From: Muribaculaceae bacterium | GTDB lineage: Bacteria; Bacteroidota; Bacteroidia; Bacteroidales; Muribaculaceae | NCBI GenBank assembly: GCA_029052265.1 | Contig: JAIDJJ010000560.1 | Location: 1 to 5,280, forward strand | Direction: 5' to 3' | DNA: 5,280 nucleotides | In this document: positions 1 through 5,280 of the stretch, piece by piece | Layout: each line of letters opens with the position of its first letter | Numbering within the stretch: position 1 is the stretch's first letter | The notes under the pieces: model-generated | The model's database searches: none | Told to the model about the DNA's origin: nothing | What the model saw: only the letters and a program-made list of their open reading frames with translations | Program-made: the position numbers and the translations under genes

Positions 1-1
1 G

Positions 2-553
2 AGCTATGACAACATGAAACCGGAAGACATGGTTGTGGTGGATCTGCAATCAGGGAAAGTAGTGGAAGGGACTCTCAAACCTTCTTCCGACACACCCACG
101 CACCTTGCCCTTTACCGTGCTTTCCCGGAAATCGGAGGTGTGGTTCACACACATTCCACATATGCCACCGCCTGGGCACAGACCGGAAAGGATCTCCCAA
201 ATATCGGCACCACCCATGCCGACTATTTCCACGATGCAGTACCGTGCACCAGAGCAATGACAGAGGAAGAAGTGAAAGGGGAATACGAACTTGAGACCGG
301 CAACGTGATTGTAGAGACATTCAAAGAACTCAACCCGATTCACACACCCGGAGTCCTTGTCAACAACCATGGACCATTCACATGGGGCAAGACACCTCAT
401 GAAGCGGTACACAACGCCGTAGTCCTTGAGCAGGTAGCAAAGATGGGGTTCATTGCGTTCACGCTCAACCCCAATCTGACAATGAACCCACTCCTTATCG
501 AGAAACATTTCAACCGCAAACACGGTCCCAACGCCTACTACGGTCAGAAATAA
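2..553 (+). CDS. araD: L-ribulose-5-phosphate 4-epimerase AraD, 5'-truncated by the window edge
   Basis: Cytoplasmic class II aldolase-family enzyme that interconverts L-ribulose-5-phosphate and D-xylulose-5-phosphate, the last step of L-arabinose catabolism. The open frame runs from the window edge to TAA at 551-553 (183 residues visible). Recalled alignment to the 231-residue E. coli protein suggests about 46 N-terminal residues are missing. The ATG at 14-16 is internal: the codons before it (Ser-Tyr-Asp-Asn) continue the family alignment. Numbered from that Met, the visible key residues are the SSD substrate loop (24-26), zinc ligands of the HTH motif (His45, His47; E. coli His95/His97), Asp70 in THADYF (E. 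coli Asp120), the third zinc histidine in NNHGPF (His119; E. coli His171), and the C-terminal KHF...AYYGQ segment holding the catalytic His/Tyr pair. It precedes araA by 168 bases on the same strand. The related sugar-phosphate 4-epimerases UlaF/SgbE are the main alternative, but araA next door favours AraD. Confidence 0.95.
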   Translation, partial: SYDNMKPEDMVVVDLQSGKVVEGTLKPSSDTPTHLALYRAFPEIGGVVHTHSTYATAWAQTGKDLPNIGTTHADYFHDAVPCTRAMTEEEVKGEYELETGNVIVETFKELNPIHTPGVLVNNHGPFTWGKTPHEAVHNAVVLEQVAKMGFIAFTLNPNLTMNPLLIEKHFNRKHGPNAYYGQK

Positions 554-585
554 GAGAGTCAAGGAAAAAGGAAACGAAAAAGGAT

Positions 586-620
586 AAAGAGTAAAGAGTA
601 AAGAGTGAAGAGTGAAAAGC
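586..620 (+). repeat. Purine heptamer tandem repeat (AAAGAGT)n
   Basis: Three perfect copies of AAAGAGT (586-592, 593-599, 600-606) are followed by GAAGAGT (607-613, one change) and a degenerate GAAAAGC (614-620). The whole tract is almost purely purine on the plus strand apart from one T per unit. Short intergenic repeats of this kind are common in Bacteroidales by my recollection and probably arise by replication slippage. No function is evident. Confidence 0.85.
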
Positions 621-624
621 TTCT

Positions 625-669
625 CCTTAATCACCTTAACCTCCTTAACCACCTTAATCTCCTTACTCC
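625..669 (+). repeat. 9-bp tandem repeat, consensus CCTTAAYCW, five copies
   Basis: Five consecutive 9-base units with no gaps: CCTTAATCA, CCTTAACCT, CCTTAACCA, CCTTAATCT and CCTTACTCC. Alternation of A and T at the ninth base in the first four units gives a higher-order 18-base period. The plus strand is pyrimidine-rich here, the opposite of the heptamer repeat that ends five bases upstream. One segment of this array (659-668) is complementary at 9 of 10 positions to a segment of the heptamer array (589-598), so the transcript could fold back on itself. Confidence 0.88.
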
Positions 670-670
670 C

Positions 671-721
671 AAAAAAAGAATCAATAACCAAATTTTAAAA
701 AAAAACAAACCTATATCAACC
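671..721 (+). promoter_or_regulatory. A-rich translation-initiation leader of araA, no Shine-Dalgarno
   Basis: The bases before the araA ATG are strongly A-rich, with a seven-A run at 671-677 and a nine-A run at 697-705, followed by a short CTATATCAACC stretch directly before the start codon. There is no GGAGG-like element at normal spacing. Bacteroidota commonly initiate without a Shine-Dalgarno sequence and favour A-rich, unstructured leaders, which fits. This is a translation-context annotation; I see no identifiable operator. Confidence 0.4.
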
Positions 722-2251
722 ATGTTCGAAAATTATGAAATCTGGTGGGTCACCGGCGCCCAGCTCCTCTACGGAGGCGATGCCGTTGTAAAAGTAGACG
801 CTCATTCACGTGAAATGGTCGACGGTCTTAACAATTCCGGCAACCTCCCCGTGAAGGTAGTATATAAAGGCACAGCCAACTCCTCAAAAGAAGTCAGCGA
901 GATCATGCTCGCCGCAAACAATGATCCCAAATGCGCAGGTGTCATCACATGGATGCACACTTTCTCTCCCGCAAAAATGTGGATACGCGGTCTTCAGCAG
1001 CTCAACAAACCTCTGCTCCACTTCCACACTCAATATAATGCCGAAATTCCATGGGATGACATGGATATGGACTTCATGAACCTCAACCAGAGCGCTCATG
1101 GCGACCGCGAATTCGGACATATCTGCACACGCATGCGTATCCGCCGCAAAGTTGTGGTAGGACACTGGACTGATCCCGAGGCTCAGAAAAAGATTGCTGT
1201 ATGGGAACGCGTGGCTGTGGCTTGGGCTGACGCACAGGACTGTCTCATCCTTCGTTTCGGCGACCAGATGAACAATGTGGCTGTGACCGACGGCGACAAG
1301 GTTGAGGCTGAACAGCGTCTCGGCTACCATGTAGACTACACTCCCGTGAGTGAACTGATGGAATACCACAAGAAAATCAAAGACGAAGACATCAAGGCTC
1401 TCGTTGAGACATACTTCAACGAATATGTAGTGGCTGACGATCTCAAGGATCCTTCTACAGAAGGCTATCAGAAAATCTGGAACGCAGCTCACGCCGAGCT
1501 TACTCTCCGCGCAATCCTCACCGCCAAGGGCGCGAAAGGTTTCACAACAAACTTCGACGACCTCGGCACTGACGACATCAACGATCCCAAGTTTGTAGGG
1601 TTCGATCAGATTCCCGGTCTCGCTTCACAGCGTCTTATGGCTGAAGGCTACGGCTTCGGTGCTGAAGGCGACTGGAAGAGCGCAGCCCTCTACCGCATGG
1701 TATGGGTGATGTCGGAAGGGAAGGGATGCTCTTTCCTTGAAGACTACACACTCAATTTCGATGGCAAGAACAGCTCCATCCTCCAGGCACACATGCTTGA
1801 GGTATGTCCTCTCATCGCAGAAGAAAAGCCTCGTCTGGAAGTTCACTTCCTCGGCATCGGTATCCGCAAGAGCCTCACAGCACGCCTCGTCTTCACTTCT
1901 ATGCCAAAACCGGGTATCACTGCTACAGTGGTTGACCTCGGCAACCGTTTCCGTCTCATCGCAAACGATGTTGAGTGCATCAAGTCTAAACCGCTCCCGA
2001 AACTTCCTGTAGCATCAGCTCTCTGGATTCCTATGCCCAACTTCGAGACCGGAGCTGCAGCATGGATCCTCGCAGGCGGCACTCACCACTCTTGCTTCTC
2101 TTACGAGCTCACTCCCGAATATTGGGAAGACTACGCTGAGATCGCAGGCATAGAGATGGCTCACATCAACGCCCACACCACAATCCCCGCTTTCAAGGAT
2201 TCTCTCCGTTGGAACGAGGTTTACTACATGCTCAATAAGTCACTTTGCTAA
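722..2251 (+). CDS. araA: L-arabinose isomerase AraA
   Basis: Cytoplasmic metal-dependent isomerase that converts L-arabinose to L-ribulose, the first step of the pathway. The protein is 509 residues, close to the 500 of E. coli AraA, and collinear with it from FENYEIWWVTGAQ at the N terminus to LRWNEVYY at the C terminus. Family signatures include MHTFSPAKMWI, FHTQYNAEIPW, MDFMNLNQSAHGDREFG and VAVTDGDKV. The four metal/catalytic positions are present: Glu315 in AEGDWK, Glu340 in FLEDYT, His357 in AHMLEVCP and His456 in GGTHHS (E. coli Glu306, Glu333, His350, His450). I chose ATG 722 because it matches the family N terminus. The in-frame GTG at 605 would add 39 residues that merely translate the upstream tandem repeat. 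No Shine-Dalgarno is seen. The kinase start follows the stop after 11 bases, indicating co-transcription and perhaps coupled translation. Confidence 0.97.
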   Translation: MFENYEIWWVTGAQLLYGGDAVVKVDAHSREMVDGLNNSGNLPVKVVYKGTANSSKEVSEIMLAANNDPKCAGVITWMHTFSPAKMWIRGLQQLNKPLLHFHTQYNAEIPWDDMDMDFMNLNQSAHGDREFGHICTRMRIRRKVVVGHWTDPEAQKKIAVWERVAVAWADAQDCLILRFGDQMNNVAVTDGDKVEAEQRLGYHVDYTPVSELMEYHKKIKDEDIKALVETYFNEYVVADDLKDPSTEGYQKIWNAAHAELTLRAILTAKGAKGFTTNFDDLGTDDINDPKFVGFDQIPGLASQRLMAEGYGFGAEGDWKSAALYRMVWVMSEGKGCSFLEDYTLNFDGKNSSILQAHMLEVCPLIAEEKPRLEVHFLGIGIRKSLTARLVFTSMPKPGITATVVDLGNRFRLIANDVECIKSKPLPKLPVASALWIPMPNFETGAAAWILAGGTHHSCFSYELTPEYWEDYAEIAGIEMAHINAHTTIPAFKDSLRWNEVYYMLNKSLC

Positions 2252-2262
2252 ATTCCCGCATC

Positions 2263-3861
2263 ATGCCTGAAAAAGCAAAAGCTACTATAGAAGCCGGTAA
2301 AGCCATTCTCGGTATCGAGTTTGGCTCTACCCGCATCAAGGCTGTCCTCATCGACACCGACAATAACCCTATCGCACAGGGTAGCCACGAGTGGGAGAAT
2401 CAGCTTGTAAACGGTTTCTGGACATATAGCCTCGAAGCTATCTGGTTTGGTGTTCAGGATTGTTACCGCGACCTCCGTGAAAATGTGAAAGAGAAATATG
2501 GCGTGGAACTGACTGAACTTGCCGGAATAGGCGTCAGTGCAATGATGCACGGTTACATGCCTTTCAACAAGGACGGCAACATGCTCGCCCCTTTCCGCAC
2601 ATGGCGCAACACCAATACCGGCGAAGCGGCGGCAATACTGTCTGAACTTTTCGAGTATAATATCCCGCTCCGCTGGAGCATATCCCACCTCTATCAGGCA
2701 ATCCTCAACAACGAGGAGCATGTGAAAGACGTGGCGTTTATCACCACACTTGCCGGATACATCCATTGGCAGCTCACCGGAGAGAAGGTGATCGGCATCG
2801 GCGACGGTTCCGGAATGATCCCTGTTGATCCCGAGACAAAGAACTATTCAGCCAAGATGGTTGAGAAATTTGACTCTCTCGTGGCTGACAAAGGGTTTGG
2901 TTGGAAACTTGAGGACATCCTTCCCAAGATTCTTGTCGCAGGCGAGAAAGCCGGCACTCTTTCTGAAGAGGGCGCGAAGCGTCTCGACATCTCCGGCAAT
3001 CTGAAGGCAGGCGCTCCGCTCTGTCCTCCCGAGGGTGACGCAGGCACCGGTATGGTGGCGACTAATGCTGTCAAGCAGCGCACCGGCAACGTTTCCGCCG
3101 GGACATCGTCATTCTCCATGATCGTTCTTGAGAAAGAGCTGAGCAAGCCATATGAGATGATCGACATGGTGACCACACCCGACGGCAGCCTCGTGGCTAT
3201 GGTACACTGCAACAACTGTACTTCCGATCTCAACGCCTGGGTAGGTATATTCCGTGAATATACCGAACTTCTCGGTGTCCCTGTTGACATGAACGAGATA
3301 TTCGGGAAGCTCTACAACAACGCACTCAACGGAGATCCGGACTGTGGAGGTCTTGTATCTTACAACTACTTCTCCGGCGAGCCTATCACCGGACTCACAG
3401 AAGGACGCCCTCTGTTCGTAAGGTCGGTTGCAAACCGTTTCAATCTTGCCAACTTCATGCGTGCCAACATCCACGCGGCTGTGGCATGTCTGAAGATCGG
3501 CAACGACATCCTTTTCAACGACGAGAAAATCAAGGTGGACCGTATCACCGGTCACGGAGGTCTCTTCAAGACTCCCGGTGTGGGACAGCGCATACTTGCG
3601 GCTGCTCTCAACTCCCCGATCTCTGTAATGGAGACTGCCGGAGAAGGCGGTGCATGGGGTATGGCTCTCCTTGCCGGTTATCTTGTGAACAACACGAACG
3701 ACCGTAACCTCGCCGACTATCTCGAAATGGAAGTCTTTGCAGGCAACACCGGACTAAGCATTTCCCCGACAGAAGAAGATGTGGCGGGATTCAACGCCTA
3801 TATCAAGAACTATCTTGATACTCTCCCCGTTGAGGAAAGTGCCGTCGCACACCATCAGTAA
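2263..3861 (+). CDS. araB: FGGY-family carbohydrate kinase, probable L-ribulokinase (xylulokinase-like)
   Basis: ATP-dependent sugar kinase of the FGGY family (532 residues, two actin-like lobes). Context indicates that it phosphorylates L-ribulose to L-ribulose-5-phosphate, linking AraA to AraD. Visible motifs in order: N-terminal phosphate loop LGIEFGSTRIKAVLID (about 16-31), with Glu where most FGGY kinases have Asp; MMHGYMPF, matching the xylulokinase QMHG region; WRNTNT, at the usual W-x-D/N substrate segment; PEGDAGTG with the probable catalytic base Asp259; the GTSSF phosphate-binding turn (280-284); the GHGGLFKTPG adenosine motif (about 430-439); and GEGGAWGMALLAG (460-472). The sequence resembles xylulokinase-type (COG1070) proteins more than the roughly 566-residue E. 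coli AraB. ATG 2263 is preferred over in-frame TTG 2245, which would overlap the araA stop. Xylulokinase is the main alternative, so the symbol rests on operon context. A terminator lies 55 bases past the stop. Confidence 0.88.
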   Translation: MPEKAKATIEAGKAILGIEFGSTRIKAVLIDTDNNPIAQGSHEWENQLVNGFWTYSLEAIWFGVQDCYRDLRENVKEKYGVELTELAGIGVSAMMHGYMPFNKDGNMLAPFRTWRNTNTGEAAAILSELFEYNIPLRWSISHLYQAILNNEEHVKDVAFITTLAGYIHWQLTGEKVIGIGDGSGMIPVDPETKNYSAKMVEKFDSLVADKGFGWKLEDILPKILVAGEKAGTLSEEGAKRLDISGNLKAGAPLCPPEGDAGTGMVATNAVKQRTGNVSAGTSSFSMIVLEKELSKPYEMIDMVTTPDGSLVAMVHCNNCTSDLNAWVGIFREYTELLGVPVDMNEIFGKLYNNALNGDPDCGGLVSYNYFSGEPITGLTEGRPLFVRSVANRFNLANFMRANIHAAVACLKIGNDILFNDEKIKVDRITGHGGLFKTPGVGQRILAAALNSPISVMETAGEGGAWGMALLAGYLVNNTNDRNLADYLEMEVFAGNTGLSISPTEEDVAGFNAYIKNYLDTLPVEESAVAHHQ

Positions 3862-3891
3862 TTGCTAATTACTAATTGACAATTGCTAATT
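3860..3891 (+). repeat. Direct repeat AATTGCTAATT, two copies with 21-bp phase
   Basis: Two identical 11-base copies of AATTGCTAATT occur at 3860-3870 and 3881-3891, exactly 21 bases apart, with a related ACTAATTGAC between them. The first copy overlaps the last two bases of the kinase stop codon. The surrounding stretch to about 3916 is very AT-rich and rich in further AATTG/TAATT words. It lies between the kinase gene and its terminator, so it would be in the 3' untranslated region of the operon transcript. No function is assigned. Confidence 0.75.
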
Positions 3892-3916
3892 GAAATTAAA
3901 ATTGTTAAAAATTGGT

Positions 3917-3954
3917 AAGGGCTTTGCCGTTGATTCGCCGGCAAAGCCCTTTTT
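3917..3954 (+). terminator. Rho-independent terminator of the araDAB-like operon
   Basis: A perfect 13-bp stem pairs AAGGGCTTTGCCG (3917-3929) with CGGCAAAGCCCTT (3939-3951) around a 9-base loop, and is followed by T residues (five consecutive T at 3950-3954, the first two within the stem). This ends the plus-strand operon 55 bases after the kinase stop. In the reverse direction the same hairpin is followed by ACCAATTTTTAAC, a less immediate T-run. It may also help stop the convergent regulator transcript, but less canonically. Confidence 0.93.
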
Positions 3955-4016
3955 ACTTCCTCATCCATCTTTTACTTCATCTTCATATGGAATGTCCGGT
4001 ATGACCGATGGATTGA

Positions 4017-4026
4017 CCGATATCGG
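4017..4026. repeat. 10-bp perfect palindrome CCGATATCGG beside an 8-bp direct repeat
   Basis: CCGATATCGG at 4017-4026 reads the same on both strands and ends five bases short of the regulator's stop codon (4032-4034, minus strand). Its left part overlaps the second of two TGACCGAT copies (4002-4009 and 4014-4021, 12 bases apart). It is too short and lacks a T-run to be a terminator. It is recorded as a structural observation, and chance occurrence is quite possible. Confidence 0.4.
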
Positions 4027-4031
4027 CAGGA

Positions 4032-5279
4032 TCAGGCTTCGGCACGGTCCTGCTCTTTTTCTGCAAATTCTGCAGGCTTCATGCCAAACTGCTTCTGAAA
4101 GCATTTGGAAAAGTAGGAACTGTTGTTGAATCCTACCATATATCCGATTTCGCTCACACGATATTTCCCCTCTTTCAGAAGTTCTGCACCTTTCTTCAAC
4201 CGAGTAAGCTGGATCAGTTCTTTAGGGGTGACATCGGCAAGTGTCTTTATCTTGGTGTATAGTCCGCTACGGCTTATCCCAAGATGATCAGCAATAAAAT
4301 CCACATTGAGTTCAGGATTGGAAAAATTTTCCTCTATCAACGCCTGCATCCTTTTCAAGAAGTTGTCATCCACATCTGTCCGGGCAAGCGTAGATATGGG
4401 TTCCAACGGCTCTTCCGAATACTTCTTTCTGAGCACTGACCTCATCTCAAGAAGATTATTGATACAAGCGTCTAAATAAGTCACAGAAAAAGGTTTCTCC
4501 ATATATAGGTCGGCACCCGACTTCATGGTCTCCACCTTCGACACATTATCGGTTTTGGCGGTAAGCATCACAAACGGTATATGGCAATAATTTTCATTCC
4601 CGCGCACATACCTTAAAAATTCGACTCCGTCCATGACAGGCATCATCCAGTCGCAGATGATCAGCGACACCACATTCTCCGCAAGCACCCCCATGGCTTC
4701 CCTGCCGTTTAATGCACTCACCACATCATAACGGTTCTCAAAATTCTTGGTGATAAACCTTACCATCTCCTCATTGTCGTCCACAACAAGAAGAACCGGT
4801 TTCCCCTCCTCATCGCCCGTTTTTACTGCTCCACCGGCACTCAAATCAGGCTGTTCTTTATCCTTATAATTCTCTGTCGGAATCACGTTTTCCTGATGCA
4901 TCGGCAATGTGACAATAAATTTTGCCCCCCTTTTGGGAGAACTATCCACCTCCACGCTACCTCCGTGAGCATCCGCCACAGTCTTCACTATTGAAAGCCC
5001 GAGTCCCGTACCGCCCCTGCTCTCGTTTATATTGTCAAGCACCTGAAAGAACGGCTTGAATATTTTGTCGCGGTTCTCTTTGTTGATACCTATTCCGTTG
5101 TCTTCCACGCTTATCATGAAATGCTGTCCGTCTGAAAGAGCTTTACACACCACCGTTATACTGTCTTTTGTAAACTTCCGTGCATTGTTCAGCAGGTTGC
5201 TCACCAGTTTGGTGACAGCCTCCGGGTCGATTTCGACCAGGAGGCTTTCCTTGTCAGGGCAGCGGACGGTAAGAGTTAT
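4032..5279 (-). CDS. Hybrid two-component system sensor kinase/response regulator, C-terminal part
   Basis: C-terminal 415 residues of a one-chain sensor kinase, receiver and AraC-type transcription factor; the start lies beyond the right edge. Fragment residues 1-129 are a HATPase_c domain: N box NNARKFT (31-37), G1 DNGIG (60-64), F-box-like IFKPFFQ, and G2 GGTGLGL (89-95). A charged linker leads to a receiver domain (about 160-277) with acidic pair Asp167/Asp168, phospho-acceptor Asp210 in CDWMMPVMDG, switch Thr240 in MLTAKT and Lys262 in EKPFS. Residues about 305-405 form the AraC-type DNA-binding domain, with helix-turn-helix segments near 327-347 and 376-399 (VGFNNSSYFSKCF). The frame is open through 5205-5279, so the GTG at 5204 is an internal valine codon, not a start. 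In Bacteroidota the missing part is usually a periplasmic two-component propeller sensor, a membrane helix and the phosphoacceptor-histidine domain. Such proteins activate glycan utilisation loci from the inner membrane. Here the gene converges on the arabinose operon; its ligand is unknown. Confidence 0.95.
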   Translation of the reverse strand: MTLTVRCPDKESLLVEIDPEAVTKLVSNLLNNARKFTKDSITVVCKALSDGQHFMISVEDNGIGINKENRDKIFKPFFQVLDNINESRGGTGLGLSIVKTVADAHGGSVEVDSSPKRGAKFIVTLPMHQENVIPTENYKDKEQPDLSAGGAVKTGDEEGKPVLLVVDDNEEMVRFITKNFENRYDVVSALNGREAMGVLAENVVSLIICDWMMPVMDGVEFLRYVRGNENYCHIPFVMLTAKTDNVSKVETMKSGADLYMEKPFSVTYLDACINNLLEMRSVLRKKYSEEPLEPISTLARTDVDDNFLKRMQALIEENFSNPELNVDFIADHLGISRSGLYTKIKTLADVTPKELIQLTRLKKGAELLKEGKYRVSEIGYMVGFNNSSYFSKCFQKQFGMKPAEFAEKEQDRAEA

Positions 5280-5280
5280 A

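Larger units (their letters stand above)
554..721 (+). other. araD-araA intergenic leader with two tandem repeats
   Basis: These 168 bases separate araD from araA. I see no convincing gene here: the open frames crossing it are translations of simple repeats. It begins with a purine-rich tract (about 554-620), passes through a heptamer repeat and a 9-mer repeat, and ends with an A-rich stretch containing runs of seven and nine A. I found no clear Bacteroidota promoter of the TTTG / TAnnTTTG type and no terminator-like hairpin with a T-run. Read-through from araD is therefore the simplest model for araA expression, though a weak internal promoter cannot be excluded. Confidence 0.7.

Noticed and set aside
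586..669. Possible CRISPR-like array
   Set aside because: The units are 7 and 9 bases, directly contiguous and without unique spacers, so they are simple tandem repeats.
50..691. Long open frame on the minus strand (213 codons) across araD and the leader
   Set aside because: It lies antisense to araD, whose catalytic residues are clear on the plus strand, and its N-terminal part is a low-complexity translation of the tandem repeats. It shows no recognisable domain.
605..721. Extended N terminus for araA starting at GTG 605
   Set aside because: The extra 39 residues translate the 9-mer repeat (Asn-His-Leu-Asn-Leu pattern) and have no counterpart in L-arabinose isomerases. ATG 722 matches the family N terminus.
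884..1492. Minus-strand open frame of 202 codons inside araA
   Set aside because: It is antisense to a well-conserved part of araA and shows no domain signature; it is a shadow of the codon usage of the real gene.
2245..2262. TTG start for the kinase overlapping the araA stop codon
   Set aside because: It would add six residues with no family support, and the ATG at 2263 gives a normal N terminus. A start overlap with translational coupling is possible but not needed.
2844..3555. Several minus-strand open frames inside the kinase gene
   Set aside because: All are antisense to segments carrying conserved FGGY motifs, overlap each other in different frames, and encode nothing recognisable.
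3890..4129. Small plus-strand open frame of 79 codons after the kinase
   Set aside because: It runs through the terminator hairpin and then antisense into the end of the regulator's DNA-binding domain, which is well supported on the minus strand.
5202..5204. GTG as the start of the minus-strand regulator
   Set aside because: The frame continues to the window edge with typical kinase ATPase-domain sequence (residues ending ...EAVTKL just before it), so this codon is an internal valine and the gene is cut by the edge.

Overview
The window looks like chromosomal DNA from a gut-type member of the Bacteroidota, order Bacteroidales. Three things point there. The right-hand gene has the C-terminal architecture of a hybrid two-component system (histidine kinase ATPase, receiver, AraC-type DNA-binding domain in one chain), which is typical of polysaccharide utilisation loci in this group. 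None of the readable start codons has a purine-rich Shine-Dalgarno sequence in front of it; the leaders are A-rich or unremarkable. The L-arabinose operon uses an FGGY kinase that resembles xylulokinase rather than the enterobacterial AraB. A family-level assignment (for example Muribaculaceae or Bacteroidaceae) cannot be made from this sequence alone.

Layout. Positions 2-553 (+) hold the C-terminal four fifths of araD, L-ribulose-5-phosphate 4-epimerase, cut by the left edge. Positions 554-721 are an intergenic leader with two adjacent short tandem repeats (a purine heptamer, then a pyrimidine-rich 9-mer) and an A-rich stretch before the next start. Positions 722-2251 (+) are araA, L-arabinose isomerase, complete. 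Eleven bases later, 2263-3861 (+) is a complete FGGY sugar kinase, the likely ribulokinase. Positions 3862-4031 lie between convergent genes and contain a phased AT-rich repeat, a strong rho-independent terminator and a small palindrome. Positions 4032-5279 (-) are the C-terminal part of the hybrid sensor/regulator; its sensor and phosphoacceptor-histidine region lies beyond the right edge.

How the genes work together. AraA converts L-arabinose to L-ribulose, the kinase phosphorylates it, and AraD epimerises L-ribulose-5-phosphate to D-xylulose-5-phosphate, which enters the pentose phosphate pathway. The three enzymes form a complete cytoplasmic route in one same-strand cluster. The convergent regulator is plausibly the sensor of a neighbouring arabinan or arabinose-containing glycan locus, but its target is inferred from position only.

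I see no undescribed system here. The enzymes and regulator are recognisable families with their catalytic residues in place. The least explained parts are the repeat-bearing leader before araA and the short repeats between the convergent genes.
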